A stretch of DNA of 64,000 nucleotides from Bathynomus jamesi (GCA_023014485.1 JAJOZX010001726.1:62001-126000); one strand, 5' to 3'; shown: positions 23,486-35,062, counted from the stretch's first letter. Notes: generated by a model not told the origin, from the sequence alone. Program-made: numbers and translations.

Positions 23486-24807
23486 CGGGGCTCCAATAAA
23501 CCTTAGCCCTCCCGCCCATGGCCTAAACCATTAGAGGTACAGTAAAACTAAACATACCTTACGAAAGAGAATTTAATCCTGCATTTAATGAGAAACAATT
23601 AAAACTTGGTGTTCCCGCCATTGGCTTCCAAGACAGCCTGAATTCGCTTTGGATAGCTTGCCAAAAGTGACGTGAATAGATCTTGATCGTTACGCAAATT
23701 TGCTAAAACAGTTTCAATGTGTTGCGTCATTGTATCCTTCGAAAATCGATTTGCTGCAGGTTCTTGAAACAAGAGACATTCAACCTTGTCCTTTATAACT
23801 GATCCAATGTGTTCACAGACATTCAGGTCAGGAGAATTTCCTGGCCATTCTTCATTTCCAAAGAAATCGATCTCATGGTTCCGCAACAACTGTTGAGTGG
23901 CTAATGCCTTAAAGCAGGGGGCCTTATCGTGCAGAAGTGTGACCTGATCGACATCCATAACATTGTTTGGGTTTCTTAGAAAAGGAATGACATGCTGGGA
24001 TAGAATAATATCACGAAAATACTGTCCATCCCAACTCTGACCATTTGGCTTCAGCACCCACATGAGCTTTTTTGCAGTGAACAAAACAAACACACCAACA
24101 CAGTCTGGACTTTTAATAATTCGCGATAATGTTCATTGTCATCGATTTCATCTGGTGTTGTGGCCCACACTCGATCATTTTGGTAGTTAGGCCGACGTGT
24201 TACGTAAACAAAAAATTCATCGGAGACAGCTAAATGCATGAAATCATCCACACCCCAATCTTCAAGATAATGGGCAAACCACATTCTGTCATCGATGTTA
24301 AGTTGAGTTTTTCTTGGCTTTGGAAGTTCATGCCAAGGCTTTAAACCTTGCCTATGACGGTACAGTCGAATGATCTCACCACTAACGATCTTTCCTCTCA
24401 ACACTTCGATCTCTCTAGAAAGTTTAGCACAGCTGTTTTTCCACTTACGCGTACCGCTTTCAATGATGTCCTTTATTTCCTGAGAGAGTGGCAAATTTGG
24501 GCGCCCAGATTTGGTTGTATCCATTTCACATTCATCCAAAGTTTTATTCCAATTTCTTTTGACGAAGTCCTCACTTCTTCGTAACTTTTTGACAACCCAT
24601 GAACGTGTTATAAAGGTGGCTCCAGCATCACGAGCTTCCCGAAATGTTATTGCTCGTATGCGATCTATCACACGTTGCCTCTCCGAATCACCAATTAATT
24701 GAGAAGCCATTATATTATCACTTTATTTTTATAATCACTAAAACCTATTTCGATATAAGTAAACATATAAGCTGCAAATGGGGGGGCTAAGATTTTTTGG
24801 AACCCCT
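23486..24807 (-). mobile_element. Tc1/mariner-type element copy 2
   Basis: Almost identical to 11433-12803, with the same end CGGGGCTCCAATAAACCTTA and TA at 23484-23485 and 24808-24809. It is 1322 bp; about 47 bp present near 12671-12717 of copy 1 are absent here (after 24724). It lies 13 bp beyond the right target duplication of hAT-2. Confidence 0.88.
23599..24710 (-). pseudogene. Tc1/mariner transposase, one frameshift (copy 2)
   Basis: ATG 24710 opens the same MASQLIGDSERQRV protein as copy 1; first Asp in LAVSDEFFVY, second Asp in LLHDKAPCF and Glu in PDLNVCEHIG are all retained. The frame breaks near 24112-24118, where this copy has one A fewer than copy 1 in the run after ATT (minus strand) but keeps the T that copy 1 lacks. 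A few substitutions differ (for example METKDIIESGM against EIKDIIESGT), so the copies diverged a little after insertion or came from slightly different parents. Confidence 0.85.
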
Positions 24808-24809
24808 TA

Positions 24810-25167
24810 TATGAAAAGTGTAACGTAACCGTGCCATCGAACGAACAGAGATGTACAGTATGTAATAAATGTCCTGGAAAGAAGTGAGGTCTCTAACGAT
24901 ATTTTCTCTTAAGTACCTAAATATTTAAGTACTTTAACCTAATCAAATCAAACGTAACCTAACCAAATCAAATTAAATCAAACCTAACCTAGCGTAACTT
25001 ACCTGGAAAAATGTTTCTAAAATTTTTATAAACTTATTTTAATGTTGTCAGACACCAGAAATGTTCTCACCAAAAAAATTACCTCTACATCTTTGAATTA
25101 TCACTAGCTCGACCTCACTGACCCCCAATTACCGTATGGGCTCTCTGACAGGATTCGAATCGAGAAC
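24810..25167. other. No gene seen; CCTAACC-rich stretch
   Basis: Short stretch with several AACCTAACC/AATCAAAC words around 24935-25005 and no coding pattern. Confidence 0.45.
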
Positions 25168-25325
25168 TACGAGGGGCGGTCAGAAAATAAGTTTACACGG
25201 CGTATAATTTCGTAACTAAAGGACCTACATTGATTATACAGGCCTGCGAATTAGAACTTTGTAAGAGTTGTTTTCTTACTAGTAACTGATTTTATATAAT
25301 TCAACTACGCTGATTTCGAATAAGG

Positions 25326-27462
25326 CAGGGGCGTACCCAGAAATTTGCCAAGTGGGGGCGAACTTGGAACTAATCGTAGAAGTATAATTGAAGTAGAGAT
25401 AAGTAATTTTTATGTACGTTCATGATGAGCTTATCGTTCAGTTAGAGATGATTAACTAGCTACTGCTTAGACACATTATGAATAAAAATATAAAAATTAT
25501 ATTATAAAAAATATAAAAATTATGATAAAAATCTGATTAGTAACATAATATTCAGTGCAAACCGCAATTAGGATACTCAGATTTGTATTAACATAAGAAT
25601 AAAAAAGCGCTAATTTCGAAATTAAGCATTTCCTTGGACTGTTACCTTTATAAAAGAAAATTATTCTCAGGGCCGGATTAAGAGTTTTCGTGATCGTAAG
25701 CCATTTTACATTTTTAGTAGTAGCGGAGGCAAGAGCTAGCGCCGAAGGCGCGAGTTTCTAGGAGGTCCGGAGACATCGTTTGCTAAAAAATTTGAAGTTT
25801 TTGCGGCTGAGACTACATTTTCTGCCTTTTAAAATAGACTGCAGTAGAGCATCTCTTTTTAGCATGAAGATATCAAATTTATACTGAAAATTGCTCGATA
25901 TAACGTACATCAACGTTTTATTAATGCATAATAAGATCTTAGAATTATTCTAACAATATTATTCTAACAATAAATTCAGGCGCCTCGCTTTTTTCCTGGC
26001 AAAGTTATCATGAATAAGAGGGGCATCATCTAAGGTGAGTCTACTCCTATTCGTAGCCATTATCGCCAAACCTGACAGACGCTCTTCTCCCATGGTACAT
26101 CGTAACCAGGTTTTTAACCTTCCTTCGTAAGTTTGAAAATGATCGCTCAGGAGTAGCAGTCGTTACAGGCTGGACAGCAATAACTTGTAATAATCTATGT
26201 ATGACAGGAAAACTGTTTCTGTCACATTTATCCAAGGCCAAGATAGCATCTGTTGGTCTACACAAGTTAGGTACTGACTTCCACATCGCCCAAACATCCC
26301 ATTCTCCTATAGCTTGCTGAAGTGTTGTTGAAGGCAGTATTTCATTCCAAAACGTGTAAGACTTTTCAATGTCATCATACTTCGCTCGAGAATTTTCATC
26401 AATAAATTTAGGTACCAAAAATCGCATTTTCATAGCTTGCTGAATATGCTCACTGAATCTGTAATTCAAGTTCTGCAGTATATCATCGAGTAATGGAATG
26501 AATAGTGTAACCTTATAGAAGGACTCAGGATTTTCTAGTGCTACATTTGATCTATGAGTTTGCTTCGAACAACGACGTCTAGAAGCGCAGGTTGTCACAC
26601 CATTCTGCTGACTGTTCTATGACGTCATGAAATACTTCATCAGCATTTTGCCGGCAACTCGCTATGCTTTTATGACAAACTGGATCACGTCCATAGCTCC
26701 GAGGATGTCCTAAATATGAAATAAATTGCATTAGACAGAAGAGCACCGATTTTTAGAAAAGCTAATCAATAAATTTAGTAGTTTGTAGATAGATATAGAT
26801 AGACAAATAAGTACAGAGAAAGAAAAAGAGAAAAAGATGCTTAGTTCATTATCATGTGCAAAATAATGCATAAAGTAACTGACAAGTCTACCTATTACTA
26901 CCTATTATTACTAACCATAACATTAAAGTCCATTATAATGAAATAAAAGATCCAAACAAAATCCACACAAACTTTTGTGTGTGTAATACTATATGAAAAA
27001 TTGTAAATAAAATGAAAACTTTGAAACTAAATTTTAAAATGTGTAAAAAACTGAATACCAAATTTTAAAAATAACACTTAATGTTTCATTTCATTTATTA
27101 GTTACATGTTTGAGACCAAGCGGCCTTCACACATGATCACACACACACATTCATACACACAAAGTTTTAATCAATACTTAAAATTATCAAAATTTAGAAC
27201 CTTCACAAACTAAATATTAAATGAATGTAAACAAAAATCGATAAACTGCGGTTGCCAGGTGCCATGAAAAATGACGCAATACTCATGAAACACAAAATCG
27301 CTAGAAAGCTCGCTAACATTTTTCGATTGACAAATAAAATTAAATATGTAAAATATTTAATTGAATATGTAAATTAAATACGTAAAAATAATCAAAATAA
27401 TAATTTATTAGCTGAACGGGGGGGCGATCGCCCCTGTCGTCCTCCCCTTCGGTACGCCTCTG
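25326..27462 (-). mobile_element. hAT element hAT-3 with 8-bp target duplication
   Basis: Ends CAGGGGCGTACCCAG (25326) and, as complement, CAGAGGCGTACCGAAG (to 27462) are flanked by GAATAAGG at 25318-25325 and 27463-27470. It inserted into subterminal sequence of the larger unit: the sequence before and after lines up with the subterminal part of A-1 near 15595-15660. Confidence 0.93.
26047..26640 (-). pseudogene. hAT-3 transposase C-terminal part
   Basis: The frame reads FYKVTLFIPLLDDILQNLNY, RFSEHIQQAM and ends VIHRLLQVIAVQPVTTATPE followed by RSFSNLRRKVKNLV, the hAT dimerisation domain with its acidic residue. This type is common in arthropod '52 kDa repressor'-like hAT proteins. The N-terminal two thirds are absent and no start is visible. 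Confidence 0.8.
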
Positions 27463-27605
27463 GAATAAGGTGTCCATTTTTTTCTATCACGTAAGGATTT
27501 TCTGCAAACTGGAAGAGAAAAAACAACATAATTAAATATTATTTATTTCAATTTACATTAGGTACCTATTTCGATTTGTTATGCTAATTACAAATGCAAA
27601 CAACT

Positions 27606-27838
27606 TTAAAAAGAAAGAAGACTATTAACGTCAATTACATACTCATCTTTATTTGCCTTGAGTTTTCTTGTGAGATCTATGCCTTTTAGTCGAATGTACG
27701 CAGTTTCTTTTCTTTTATGTAATAATTCTGGAGTATCCCGTTTCAACATCCAGCAGTAATCAGCCATCATGCTGATGTCCCACCTTCTCTGATATCTCTT
27801 CTCCATTTCTTTGATGTCTTGGTTAAACCAAGCATTTA
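27606..27838 (-). pseudogene. Family A fragment A-2 (C-terminus only)
   Basis: Reads QDIKEMEKRYQRRWDISMMA, DYCWMLKRDTPELLHKRKET and a basic tail to a stop at 27606. It matches the C-terminal end of A-1, A-3 and A-5. The upstream part is cut at about 27838 where unrelated A/T-rich sequence and a palindrome begin, so an insertion or deletion removed the rest. Confidence 0.75.
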
Positions 27839-28038
27839 TAGGCAGTAGTTTTTAATAAAAATTTAATTGAGTCAATTTTAATGAAAATTATTTCCAAATA
27901 TGAAATATGACATTTTGTGAAAAATCTGTACGTGATGGCGAAAAATGAATATTATTTTCGGAATCAGCGTGCAAAAATTACTATATAAGTGATAAAATAT
28001 TTTAAATATTTCGGACAACAAAACCATCGCAGGCCTGT

Positions 28039-28405
28039 GTTATGTTTGTATCAGGTGAATTCGTTAATCATTGTTGGCAACACTGCACGTCGATTTGGTT
28101 GCCATCGACCGTACATTGGTTATATGAGTCAGTTGAACATGGCGGCTCGACTGGAACAGTGCCCTGCCCTACGGAGCAGTCCAGGACGTTTACGTTTAAT
28201 GGCCGCTCGTAAACGTTCCATTGTTGAACAATATGCAGCTTCATTGATTGTTGTGCCTTTTTGCATGAAGTCTGCGAGCGAAACGCCTTTGTGGCCCCAA
28301 AACACGGTAACCATCACTTTGCCAGCGGACCTGACAAGATGGTAGCCGAATCGACGTGCACTGTTGCCAATAATGATTAACGAATTCACCTGATACAAAC
28401 ATAAC
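28039..28405 (-). pseudogene. Mariner transposase fragment inside an inverted repeat
   Basis: The minus strand reads SAGKVMVTVFWGHKGVSLAD and FMQKGTTINEAAYCSTMERL, a block typical of mariner/SETMAR-like transposases around the second half of the DDE domain, then RAAIKRKRPGLL. The piece is framed by inverted arms of about 66 bp (28039-28104 and 28340-28405; about five mismatches) beginning GTTATGTTTGTATCAGGTGA. Only about 90 codons survive. Confidence 0.75.
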
Positions 28406-28496
28406 ACTATGTAACGAAATTTTGGAAAATTTGTGTTTATCTTATTTTTGGGGGTTTCTTTGTTTTTGGGTGCGCTGAATTAAAAAATCGCATTAT

Positions 28497-28670
28497 GATA
28501 ATAAAAACCCACTCTAATAGACAGAGTTTATTTCCACAACAGTTTCGATGCCCACTAGCATCCTCTTCGGGTGGATTCGTTTTCCTGTATCCACCCGAAG
28601 AGGATGCTAGTGTGGCATCGAAACTGTTGTGGAAATAAACTCTGTCTATTAGAGTGGGTTTTTATCATCA
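28497..28670. repeat. Near-perfect 174-bp palindrome (foldback)
   Basis: Left arm runs AAAACCCACTCTAATAGACA to GGGTGGATTCG and the right arm is its complement; the loop is only about 8 bases near 28583. The phrase AAAATCGCATTA occurs left (about 28484-28495) and right (about 28713-28724) of it and may be the target duplication of a slightly larger insertion. Confidence 0.8.
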
Positions 28671-28916
28671 TATTGTGACTTTCACGTAGAAAAAGTGAAG
28701 TTTTTTTGCATTTAAAATCGCATTAGTTTTCTCGTGAAAACTCGTTTCTTCTGAAAACCATAATAAGGCAAAATCACAATAAAGAAAAAGAAAGGAAATA
28801 AATATATTTCATATTTAATGATATATAATGTATATATAATGCGTATATAATGTATAAATAATGCACCCAAATATAATATGCACACAAATATGCTCACAAA
28901 TCTAAACGGATAATGC

Positions 28917-30582
28917 TTAAAAATGTACATTTGAGCGACTTTTTCTCTTGTAGTCCCGTGGATTATCTCGTGTTAAACACCAGATATAGTCGTCCATCAT
29001 AGCTTCGTCCCATTTTCCATGATATCTCCTTCCCATGGTTTGGATATCTTGGTGAAAACGTTCACCGTGTTCTTCACTTACATGACCCAAATTTGGTCTG
29101 AAGAATTCTAAATGCGAGTCCAGATAGTGTAACTTCAGGGACATTCTACAACCTAACCTTTGAAAGTGTTTGAGTAGATTTTCTACTAGCTCTTTGTAGT
29201 TGTCGTTCTTCTTGTTACCTAAAAATCCATGGACTACAATACAAGCCGAAATGACTACCAAGCATTGTTTTCAAGAGCTGTCATTTTTTCTTCTAACTCT
29301 TTAGATGCTAACATACGTCTGACTTGAGGTCCAACAAATATGTCTCCCTTGATTTTAGCTTCAGAAAGTTTTGGAAATATTGAACGTATTTGATAAAGAG
29401 CATCATTTTCGGCATCCAAGGCTGTGATGAATTGCTTAATAAGACCAAGCTTGATATGCAGCGGCGGTAGCAAAATTTTGTCTGTTGGAACAAGGGCTTC
29501 GTTAAGAACATTGTGTTTGCCTGGATTAAGCTAATTTCTCACGGGCCATTCCTTTCTGACAAAGTGCTCACCATCTGCTCTGCTGTCCCAAAGGCAGAGG
29601 AAACACGAATATTTAGTGTAACCGCCCTGTAGTCCAAGCAGGAATCCTAGCATTTTGAAGTCTCCACATACATCCCATCTATGTTCACCGTAGTTTATTT
29701 TGTCTAGCAACTGCTTTACATTTTCATATTCTTCCTTCAATTCAACCGAATGAGCCACAGGAATAGATGGAAACATGTTTCCATTATGTAGTAGGACGCC
29801 TTTTAAACTTCTAGTTGAATTGTCAATAAACAAACGCCAATCAGCAGGGCTGTATTCAATTCCTATCTCAGCAAAAAGGCCATTCACATCACAGCAGTAG
29901 CAAAGAGAGCTCGATGCAAAACGAGTAGAAGGAAGAGTATCGCAAATGCCTATTCCTGTAGAAAGAAATCTTGACACTTGGGTACAAAAGATTCCACTCT
30001 TTAAGGCAGGACGTCATAATTTCTGCATTGGTTTTCGTAAGGTTCATATCCCTGACTAGGTCGTCTATGTCTTTTTGGTTGGGGAAATGGGGTGACGTAT
30101 TGGAGCTTGCCTCGAAGTCAGCATCTTCATCTTCATCGGAAGATATTAAAGGCGTTTCTTCTATTTCCTCCATGGTGGGTGGGCATGGAACGGGTAAATC
30201 TTCATTATGAGGGACTGGGGCAATAGAAGATGGAATATTTGGATATAGGACATTTTTTCGACCTTGAAATGTCTACCATGCAGAAGTAGCAATCATGCTG
30301 GTGATTGGTTTGCTCCCTCCAAATGCGAGGAATAGCAAATGGCATGCCTTTTCTGGTAACTCGCAGCCATTCTTCTAATGTGGAACGGCAGCTTCCACAG
30401 CAAAAGTGAGGTGCCTATGATTTATCTTGATCGCCAATGGGCATGCCAAAGTAAGCGTGATATGCTGTACAAAACTTCGTTCCTATGTCAATTTTGTGCT
30501 TTACTTGCTTTGGATTGATGTAATGGCCGCAAACATAACAAAATGAATCTGCAGAGTGTCTGCAGGGCCTATTGGTAGCCAT
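28917..30582 (-). pseudogene. Family A putative transposase, copy A-3
   Basis: ATG 30582 opens MATNRPCRHSADSFCYVCG. Later pieces cover 30173-29889, 29977-29531, 29473-29255 and 29261-28917. Conserved blocks in order are the Cys-rich N-terminus, DDLVRDMNLTKTNAEIMTS, LFIDNSTRSLKG, CGDFKMLGFLLGLQGGYTKY, CFLCLWDSRA, PPLHIKLGLIKQ, DIFVGPQVRRML, MSLKLHYLDSHLEFFRPNLG and SEEHGERFHQDIQTMGRRYH. FIDSSK has become FIDNST and CGDLK is CGDFK. The C-terminus is complete (stop 28917), so this is a separate copy from A-2. At least three frame breaks. Confidence 0.75.
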
Positions 30583-30993
30583 CACCATATAATTCTAATT
30601 CAAATATCTGAAAAATACAAAAAAACATTTTATAAACAGAAATAAGAAACCAAATGTGTACAAATATTTAATAATGGGCCTTAACCAATAAAAATATTAC
30701 TTGTAAACCCCAGTTTTGGGGACTTTTTGAATTTTGCACTTAAAATTACTTTTGCAATCTCAAAAAAATGTCTTAAAAAATGGTGAAAAAAGTAAGATTT
30801 CTAAATTTGACCATATCATAAAAACTAGTTTTCCAAGCAAAACCGATGCCAAATCTGTAATCAGCGTGGCCGAAACATAAAAAAGATCGAAAAATCACCA
30901 TAAACAAAAAATTGTTGCAGAGTGTAATCAATGTAGGTCCTTTAGTTACGAAATTATACGCCGTGTAAACTTATTTTCTGACCGCCCCTCGTA

Positions 30994-31344
30994 CTTGACT
31001 GGAAGGCGAGGACGCTGACCACTCCGGTATGAATTCTGGTTTTGGTGGTGGTGGTTGGGGGAGGGGGGTGGATAATTTGCATTATACAAAATCATGCGTA
31101 TTCATGAGTGATATTCCATCTCTCAGACATCAATGTTACACCATAGGTTTGAATGAAATACTGTCATTCGTTCTATTGCAATGGGGTTAGCAGGCAAAAC
31201 ATCTTTGAACGCGAAATCGTTGTTCCTTCGGGTGTTGAAACATGCGTTAGGTTGTATAAACGTTTATTTTGTAACACAGAGAACAGTACCCTTGTCCTCG
31301 CCTACTTCTCAATAGGTGCTGGATTCGAATCCTTGGGTGATAAT
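30994..31344. other. No gene seen
   Basis: Mixed-composition stretch after the 5.8-kb unit with a G/T-rich patch near 31030-31070. I see no coding pattern or terminal repeats. Confidence 0.45.
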
Positions 31345-31450
31345 TTTGTTCATATATATACCTCTTTACCTCTTTTAAGTTCCGTGTGTTCGTCTCTCTT
31401 CACACGAAGGTCAAGCTGGTGGTCCAGCCTCTAGCCCTGGCTTAGTGGAA
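31345..31450 (-). mobile_element. LINE-alpha 3'-end fragment
   Basis: Plus-strand text TCGTCTCTCTTCACACGAAG and GTCAAGCTGGTGGTCCAGCC matches the 3' end of LINE-alpha copy 1 (6285-6330). It represents only about 100 bp, a severely 5'-truncated insertion. Confidence 0.7.
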
Positions 31451-31877
31451 GTCCGAATAAAAGTGATGTTACAATAAAAATCCTGCAGTTAATCCATTTT
31501 AAGCAGTGCCAGTTTTTGAGTGAATATTCAGTGTACACAGTCGTACTTCTCTTTATATGGTGAAATAGCGGCGTATGTTCAAATAAAGCAAAATAAAATC
31601 ATAGCAACTTAATCTATACACCGTTTTTGCCGAGTGTTTTCTCTCCAAGGAAATTTAGATGCCCATCGAAAGGCAATATCCCTGTTATCCCCCGCGGTAA
31701 CTCCCGAGCACCAATCAGTGAGAATCTACAGCGTGCCACATCCCCCATCCCCCACCCCCCGGAGTAACGGAAAAACTTTTGCTCCCTCATTTCTAAAGTC
31801 AAACCAAGTACCTCACTTAATTAATTACCCTTTTGAGTCAATATTTCGTGCACAATCATTTACATAGCATTAGAAAC

Positions 31878-32438
31878 ATGGCAACGGCATATAAATTCAT
31901 ACAACCCTGTGGATACTGTAAAAAAGAAACAGATGAATCAAAGACAATCCGTTGCGACCTTTGCCACTCCTTAGTCGAATTTCAATGCCTGAGATGGAGC
32001 GACGAAGAAATCTCTCTTATAACAGGCGCTAAACAATTGAACGGAATCAAGTTCTGCAAAAGCTGCTTAATCGAAATTAACTCGTTTACGGTCTTTAAAG
32101 CAGAACGAGACTATGAGGAAAAGGCAAAAGAGGAATTTATCAATAGCGAACAGAGGAAAAAAATAGAAGGAACGAAGATAGTACAAGAGGAAACTGCGAA
32201 AAATAAACAGAAAAAAAAAGAAAAAGCTAGTAAACGAGAAACAGTAATAAAAGAAGCACCAACAGAGGAAACAGAGGAACAAAACCAAATCCAAAGATTT
32301 CAAACAAAAGACACTAGCAAATAGACAATGAAGAAATCAAACTGAAACCACCAAAAACAAAGACCCCAAGTAAAAATGGGGAAGAAACTCTATGTAAATA
32401 TTATGTGAAAGGCATTTGCAGATATAAGGGAGGATAAT
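31878..32438 (+). pseudogene. LINE-alpha copy 2 ORF1, truncated
   Basis: ATG 31878 (MATAYKFIQPCGYCKKETDE) starts the same PHD/RING-like Cys cluster as copy 1 (CDLC, CLRW, FCKSC), then the ERDYEEKAKEE stretch and a long Lys/Glu linker. The first frame stops at 32324; the beginning of the first CCCH finger (CKYYVKGICRYKG) is visible in another frame up to 32438, where LINE-beta sequence in the opposite orientation starts. The rest of ORF1 is lost. Confidence 0.75.
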
Positions 32439-32447
32439 GTATGATAA

Positions 32448-33045
32448 ATAACGTCAGCCGCTCTATGCCTATCGTATTCGCGAACTATTTCGTTATAAAA
32501 TTCTAACAAATTAGTTAAACAAGATCTATGGCGTCGAAAACCATGCTGACTACTATTAATCAAATCGCGACTTTCTAAGTGATCGATGATACGATCCCTA
32601 ACTACGGATTCCAAAAGTTTACCAACAATTGACGTTAAGCTAATGGGCCTATAATTGCTATCTACTGTGCGGTCGCCTTTTTTAAAAATTGGCGTGACGT
32701 TAGCTAATTTGAAGTCTTCAGGAATAATCCCCGTTTCGAGTGACTGATTAAAAATTTTCGTTAAGGGGCCTACGATAACGTCTTTCAAATCTTTCAGATG
32801 TCTAGGATAAAACGCGTCAGGGCCTGGAGCCTTGCTAACTTTTAGCCTATCGATATAACGCGCAATTTCACCCTCGTAAACAGTTATTTCATCCAAAATA
32901 GTCTCGCTGCTAAATGAAACGATATCGTCCACATCGGGGACATTATTGACGTCTTCTATGGTAAAAACTGTCGCAAAAAAGTTATTAAAAATACCCGCCA
33001 TCGCCTGAGCGTCGGAAGCCAAAAAGCCATTAGCGTCCACGAGAG
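32448..33045 (-). pseudogene. LINE-beta reverse transcriptase, N-terminal half
   Basis: The minus strand reads FLASDAQAMAGIFNNFFATV, SKAPGPDAFYPRHLKDL, NVTPIFKKGDRTVDSNYRPI and GFRRHRSCLTNLLEF, i.e. reverse transcriptase motifs 0 to 2 of a CR1/jockey-type LINE. It is cut off before the catalytic aspartates at about 32448. Frame open over about 200 codons, so this piece is fairly young. Confidence 0.8.
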
Positions 33046-33744
33046 GGCATCAGGCTCAGTATTATCCACAATTGGATAACCAAAATTGGTTGAGTCACCT
33101 GATGTTTTATGCTGACTTCCATATTCATTTAAATGAAGTCAATACAAAACTTCAATGTCGTGGAAAAACTGTTAAATATATGCTCAAAATTTTAAATGCC
33201 TTTGAAAAAACTTACCATATTTAGGCGAGATTTAATCTCAGATGAACTAAAATATTTTCCATCATTGAAACAAAACTTCAAAAGTGATAAATTTCTTGGA
33301 AGCAACCTAGATAAAAGTGACAAAACACACCAGTTTTCAACAGTGACTGATGCTTCAATTGTGGATTTTCAAAGTAGATTCCAACAGTTTAGAAAAATAG
33401 ATCGAACCCTTGAATTCATCATAAATCCTGACACGATTAACTATGAAGCATTGAAGTTGCAGAATTTATTGTGGCTGAATATGAATGACTTGGAGATGCA
33501 GATGGTAGAATTTCAGGAAAATTCTGTTTGGAAAAGAAAATTTACTGATTTGAGAAAGCAATTAGAGATATTAGAACTCGAATCACATACAGAAAACAGC
33601 AGTAGAGCCGAAAATGAAATATTAAAGACTTGGATGGGTCTACCCACCTCTTTCAATACAATGAAAAAATTAGCATTTGCCATATTATCATTCTTTGGCA
33701 CAACATACAGTTGTGAACAATTATTTTCAATCATGAATACATAA
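33046..33744 (+). pseudogene. hAT transposase fragment, GTF2IRD2-like
   Basis: The first part (33060-33195) reads LSHLMFYADFHIHLNEVNTK with a following frame change; 33196-33744 continues with FQQFRKIDRTLEFIINPDTI and ends TTYSCEQLFSIMNT, the hAT C-terminal motif in the form seen in GTF2I-repeat-domain 2-like (Charlie8-type) hAT proteins. The N-terminal BED/zinc-finger part and catalytic region are absent. Sequence after 33744 (NKIRYKKPSYRRNECSLSL-like) continues the same homology out of frame for a short way. Confidence 0.75.
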
Positions 33745-33839
33745 AATTCGATACAAGAAACCGTCTTACAGACGAAATGAGTGCAGCCTGTCTCTCTAAA
33801 AACTACTACTTACAAGCCTAGAATTCAAGAATTGTCAAG

Positions 33840-34440
33840 AAATGTACAACAGCAAAGGTCACATTAGAATGCTTAGAGAAAATACGCTGATGCAATTCTT
33901 TAAAAATTCACTGGCACCAATTTATTCAGGTAAGTTACAATTTACATAATTTTGGCACCTTCAAACAAAAAGGTTCGCCATCACTGCAGTTTAGAGCATT
34001 TTAGAGACCTTTTATCGCGTGAGAATCTGTTAATAAACTGTTCTTTTTCAATTTATATTGTCGCGTAGCGAGCGAGGCCCTGTTTAGGCACCAAATAAGG
34101 GACCACCCACTTACCGGCACAGTTATTGCGCTCAGCATGCCCCAACCTTGTACATATTACGCCTACATATTTATATATAAAAATCGTACAAATTTAACGT
34201 ATTTCAAATGAAACTTGTATATATGCCATTTTATGTAAAGAGATGGGGGGGGGGAAGGGTCTGTGTTTATTGCTCATTTCGAATAGAAAGTTTGTTCTAC
34301 GCCTTATGATTTATTACAGGTTCAGCGCTGTTCATGCCCTTAACTTTCTTTCCATGATGTGCATTTTTAATATAAAACTACTTACCTAATGGACAAGTTT
34401 GTTCGCCTTTAACTTTTAGGGGTGAATTATTTGACCACGA
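33840..34440. other. No gene seen
   Basis: A/T-rich spacer between the hAT fragment and LINE-alpha copy 2, with a G10 run near 34246-34255. No coding pattern. Confidence 0.45.
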
Positions 34441-34820
34441 CGATATAGCTATACAAAAAGGAAAACAAAAACACGCGCCGCTATTGGGCCCTTAAGGACG
34501 AGAAATAACTAACCGACGATCTAAAAGAAATATTTGAAACATTGAGAGCCCAGTATAAATCAGTATTCAGTACCCCAAAAAGTGACAAAGTGAGACCTGA
34601 CATAGGTGCATTCTTTGAAGAGAAATTGCAAGGAGAGTGTATAACAGACTTTGATTTTACCTCAGAAGATGTAGCGAGAGCTATAGGACAAATGAAACCA
34701 CATTCAGCTGCAGGTACGGACAATTGGAACGCGGTATTGATTAAAAACTGTAAAAATGAAATAGCTACACCCTTCCACTGGATATGGAGAAGATATGTAG
34801 ACACTGGGGAAATACCGAGC

Positions 34821-35062
34821 ATTTCGACGACGTAAGTATAGAGGAGTGTTCTGCACACGAGGAAGAGAAATAACGAACAAATGAAAAATGAGGTGACCGC
34901 CCGGGAATCGAACCCAGGATCTTCCGATTGCCGGTCAGATATGCTACCACTACACCACGGACCTCGATCAGTCAGAAGTCGCAATTCTCCTACATAGGGC
35001 AGAAACCAATGCCTTGAGAGGGCACCCTCGCAAATCGTGAATATGTACATTTAACTGCAATG
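34821..35062 (-). mobile_element. tRNA-derived SINE in LINE-alpha copy 2
   Basis: About 240 bp foreign to the LINE; it replaces some 90 bp of LINE sequence. On the minus strand the tRNA-like part begins GAGGTCCGTGGTGTAGTGGT and is followed by CATTTTTCATTTGTTCG, as in the two copies at 50799-51178. Shared upstream words are ATTGGTTTCTGC and GTAGGAGAATT. Confidence 0.7.
34890..34965 (-). repeat. tRNA-like head of SINE (anticodon-position GGC)
   Basis: A 76-nt sequence with A box-like GTGGTGTAGTGGT and B box GGTTCGATTCC. The anticodon arm would be TCTGA/TCGGA with loop CCGGCAA, so the anticodon position reads GGC, with C instead of the invariant U at position 33. The acceptor ends pair only over GAGGT/ACCTC. 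This suggests a tRNA-derived SINE head rather than a working tRNA gene. Confidence 0.65.

Larger units (their letters stand above)
25170..30991. mobile_element. 5.8-kb unit with 67-bp perfect TIRs and TA duplication
   Basis: The left end CGAGGGGCGGTCAGAAAATA at 25170 begins a 67-bp sequence repeated inverted and without mismatch at 30925-30991. TA lies directly outside on both sides (25168-25169, 30992-30993). Inside are, left to right, hAT-3, family A fragment A-2, a mariner-like palindrome, a 174-bp foldback and family A copy A-3. The TA duplication and CGAGGG start suggest Tc1/mariner ends; whether they belong to the mariner remnant or to family A is open. Confidence 0.75.

Noticed and set aside
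31614..31802. rRNA-like motif (CCCTGTTATCCCCCGCGGTAACTC near 31679)
   Set aside because: It resembles a 16S/28S domain IV phrase, but only some 60 bases around it look rRNA-like and no further rRNA sequence is seen; too short to annotate.
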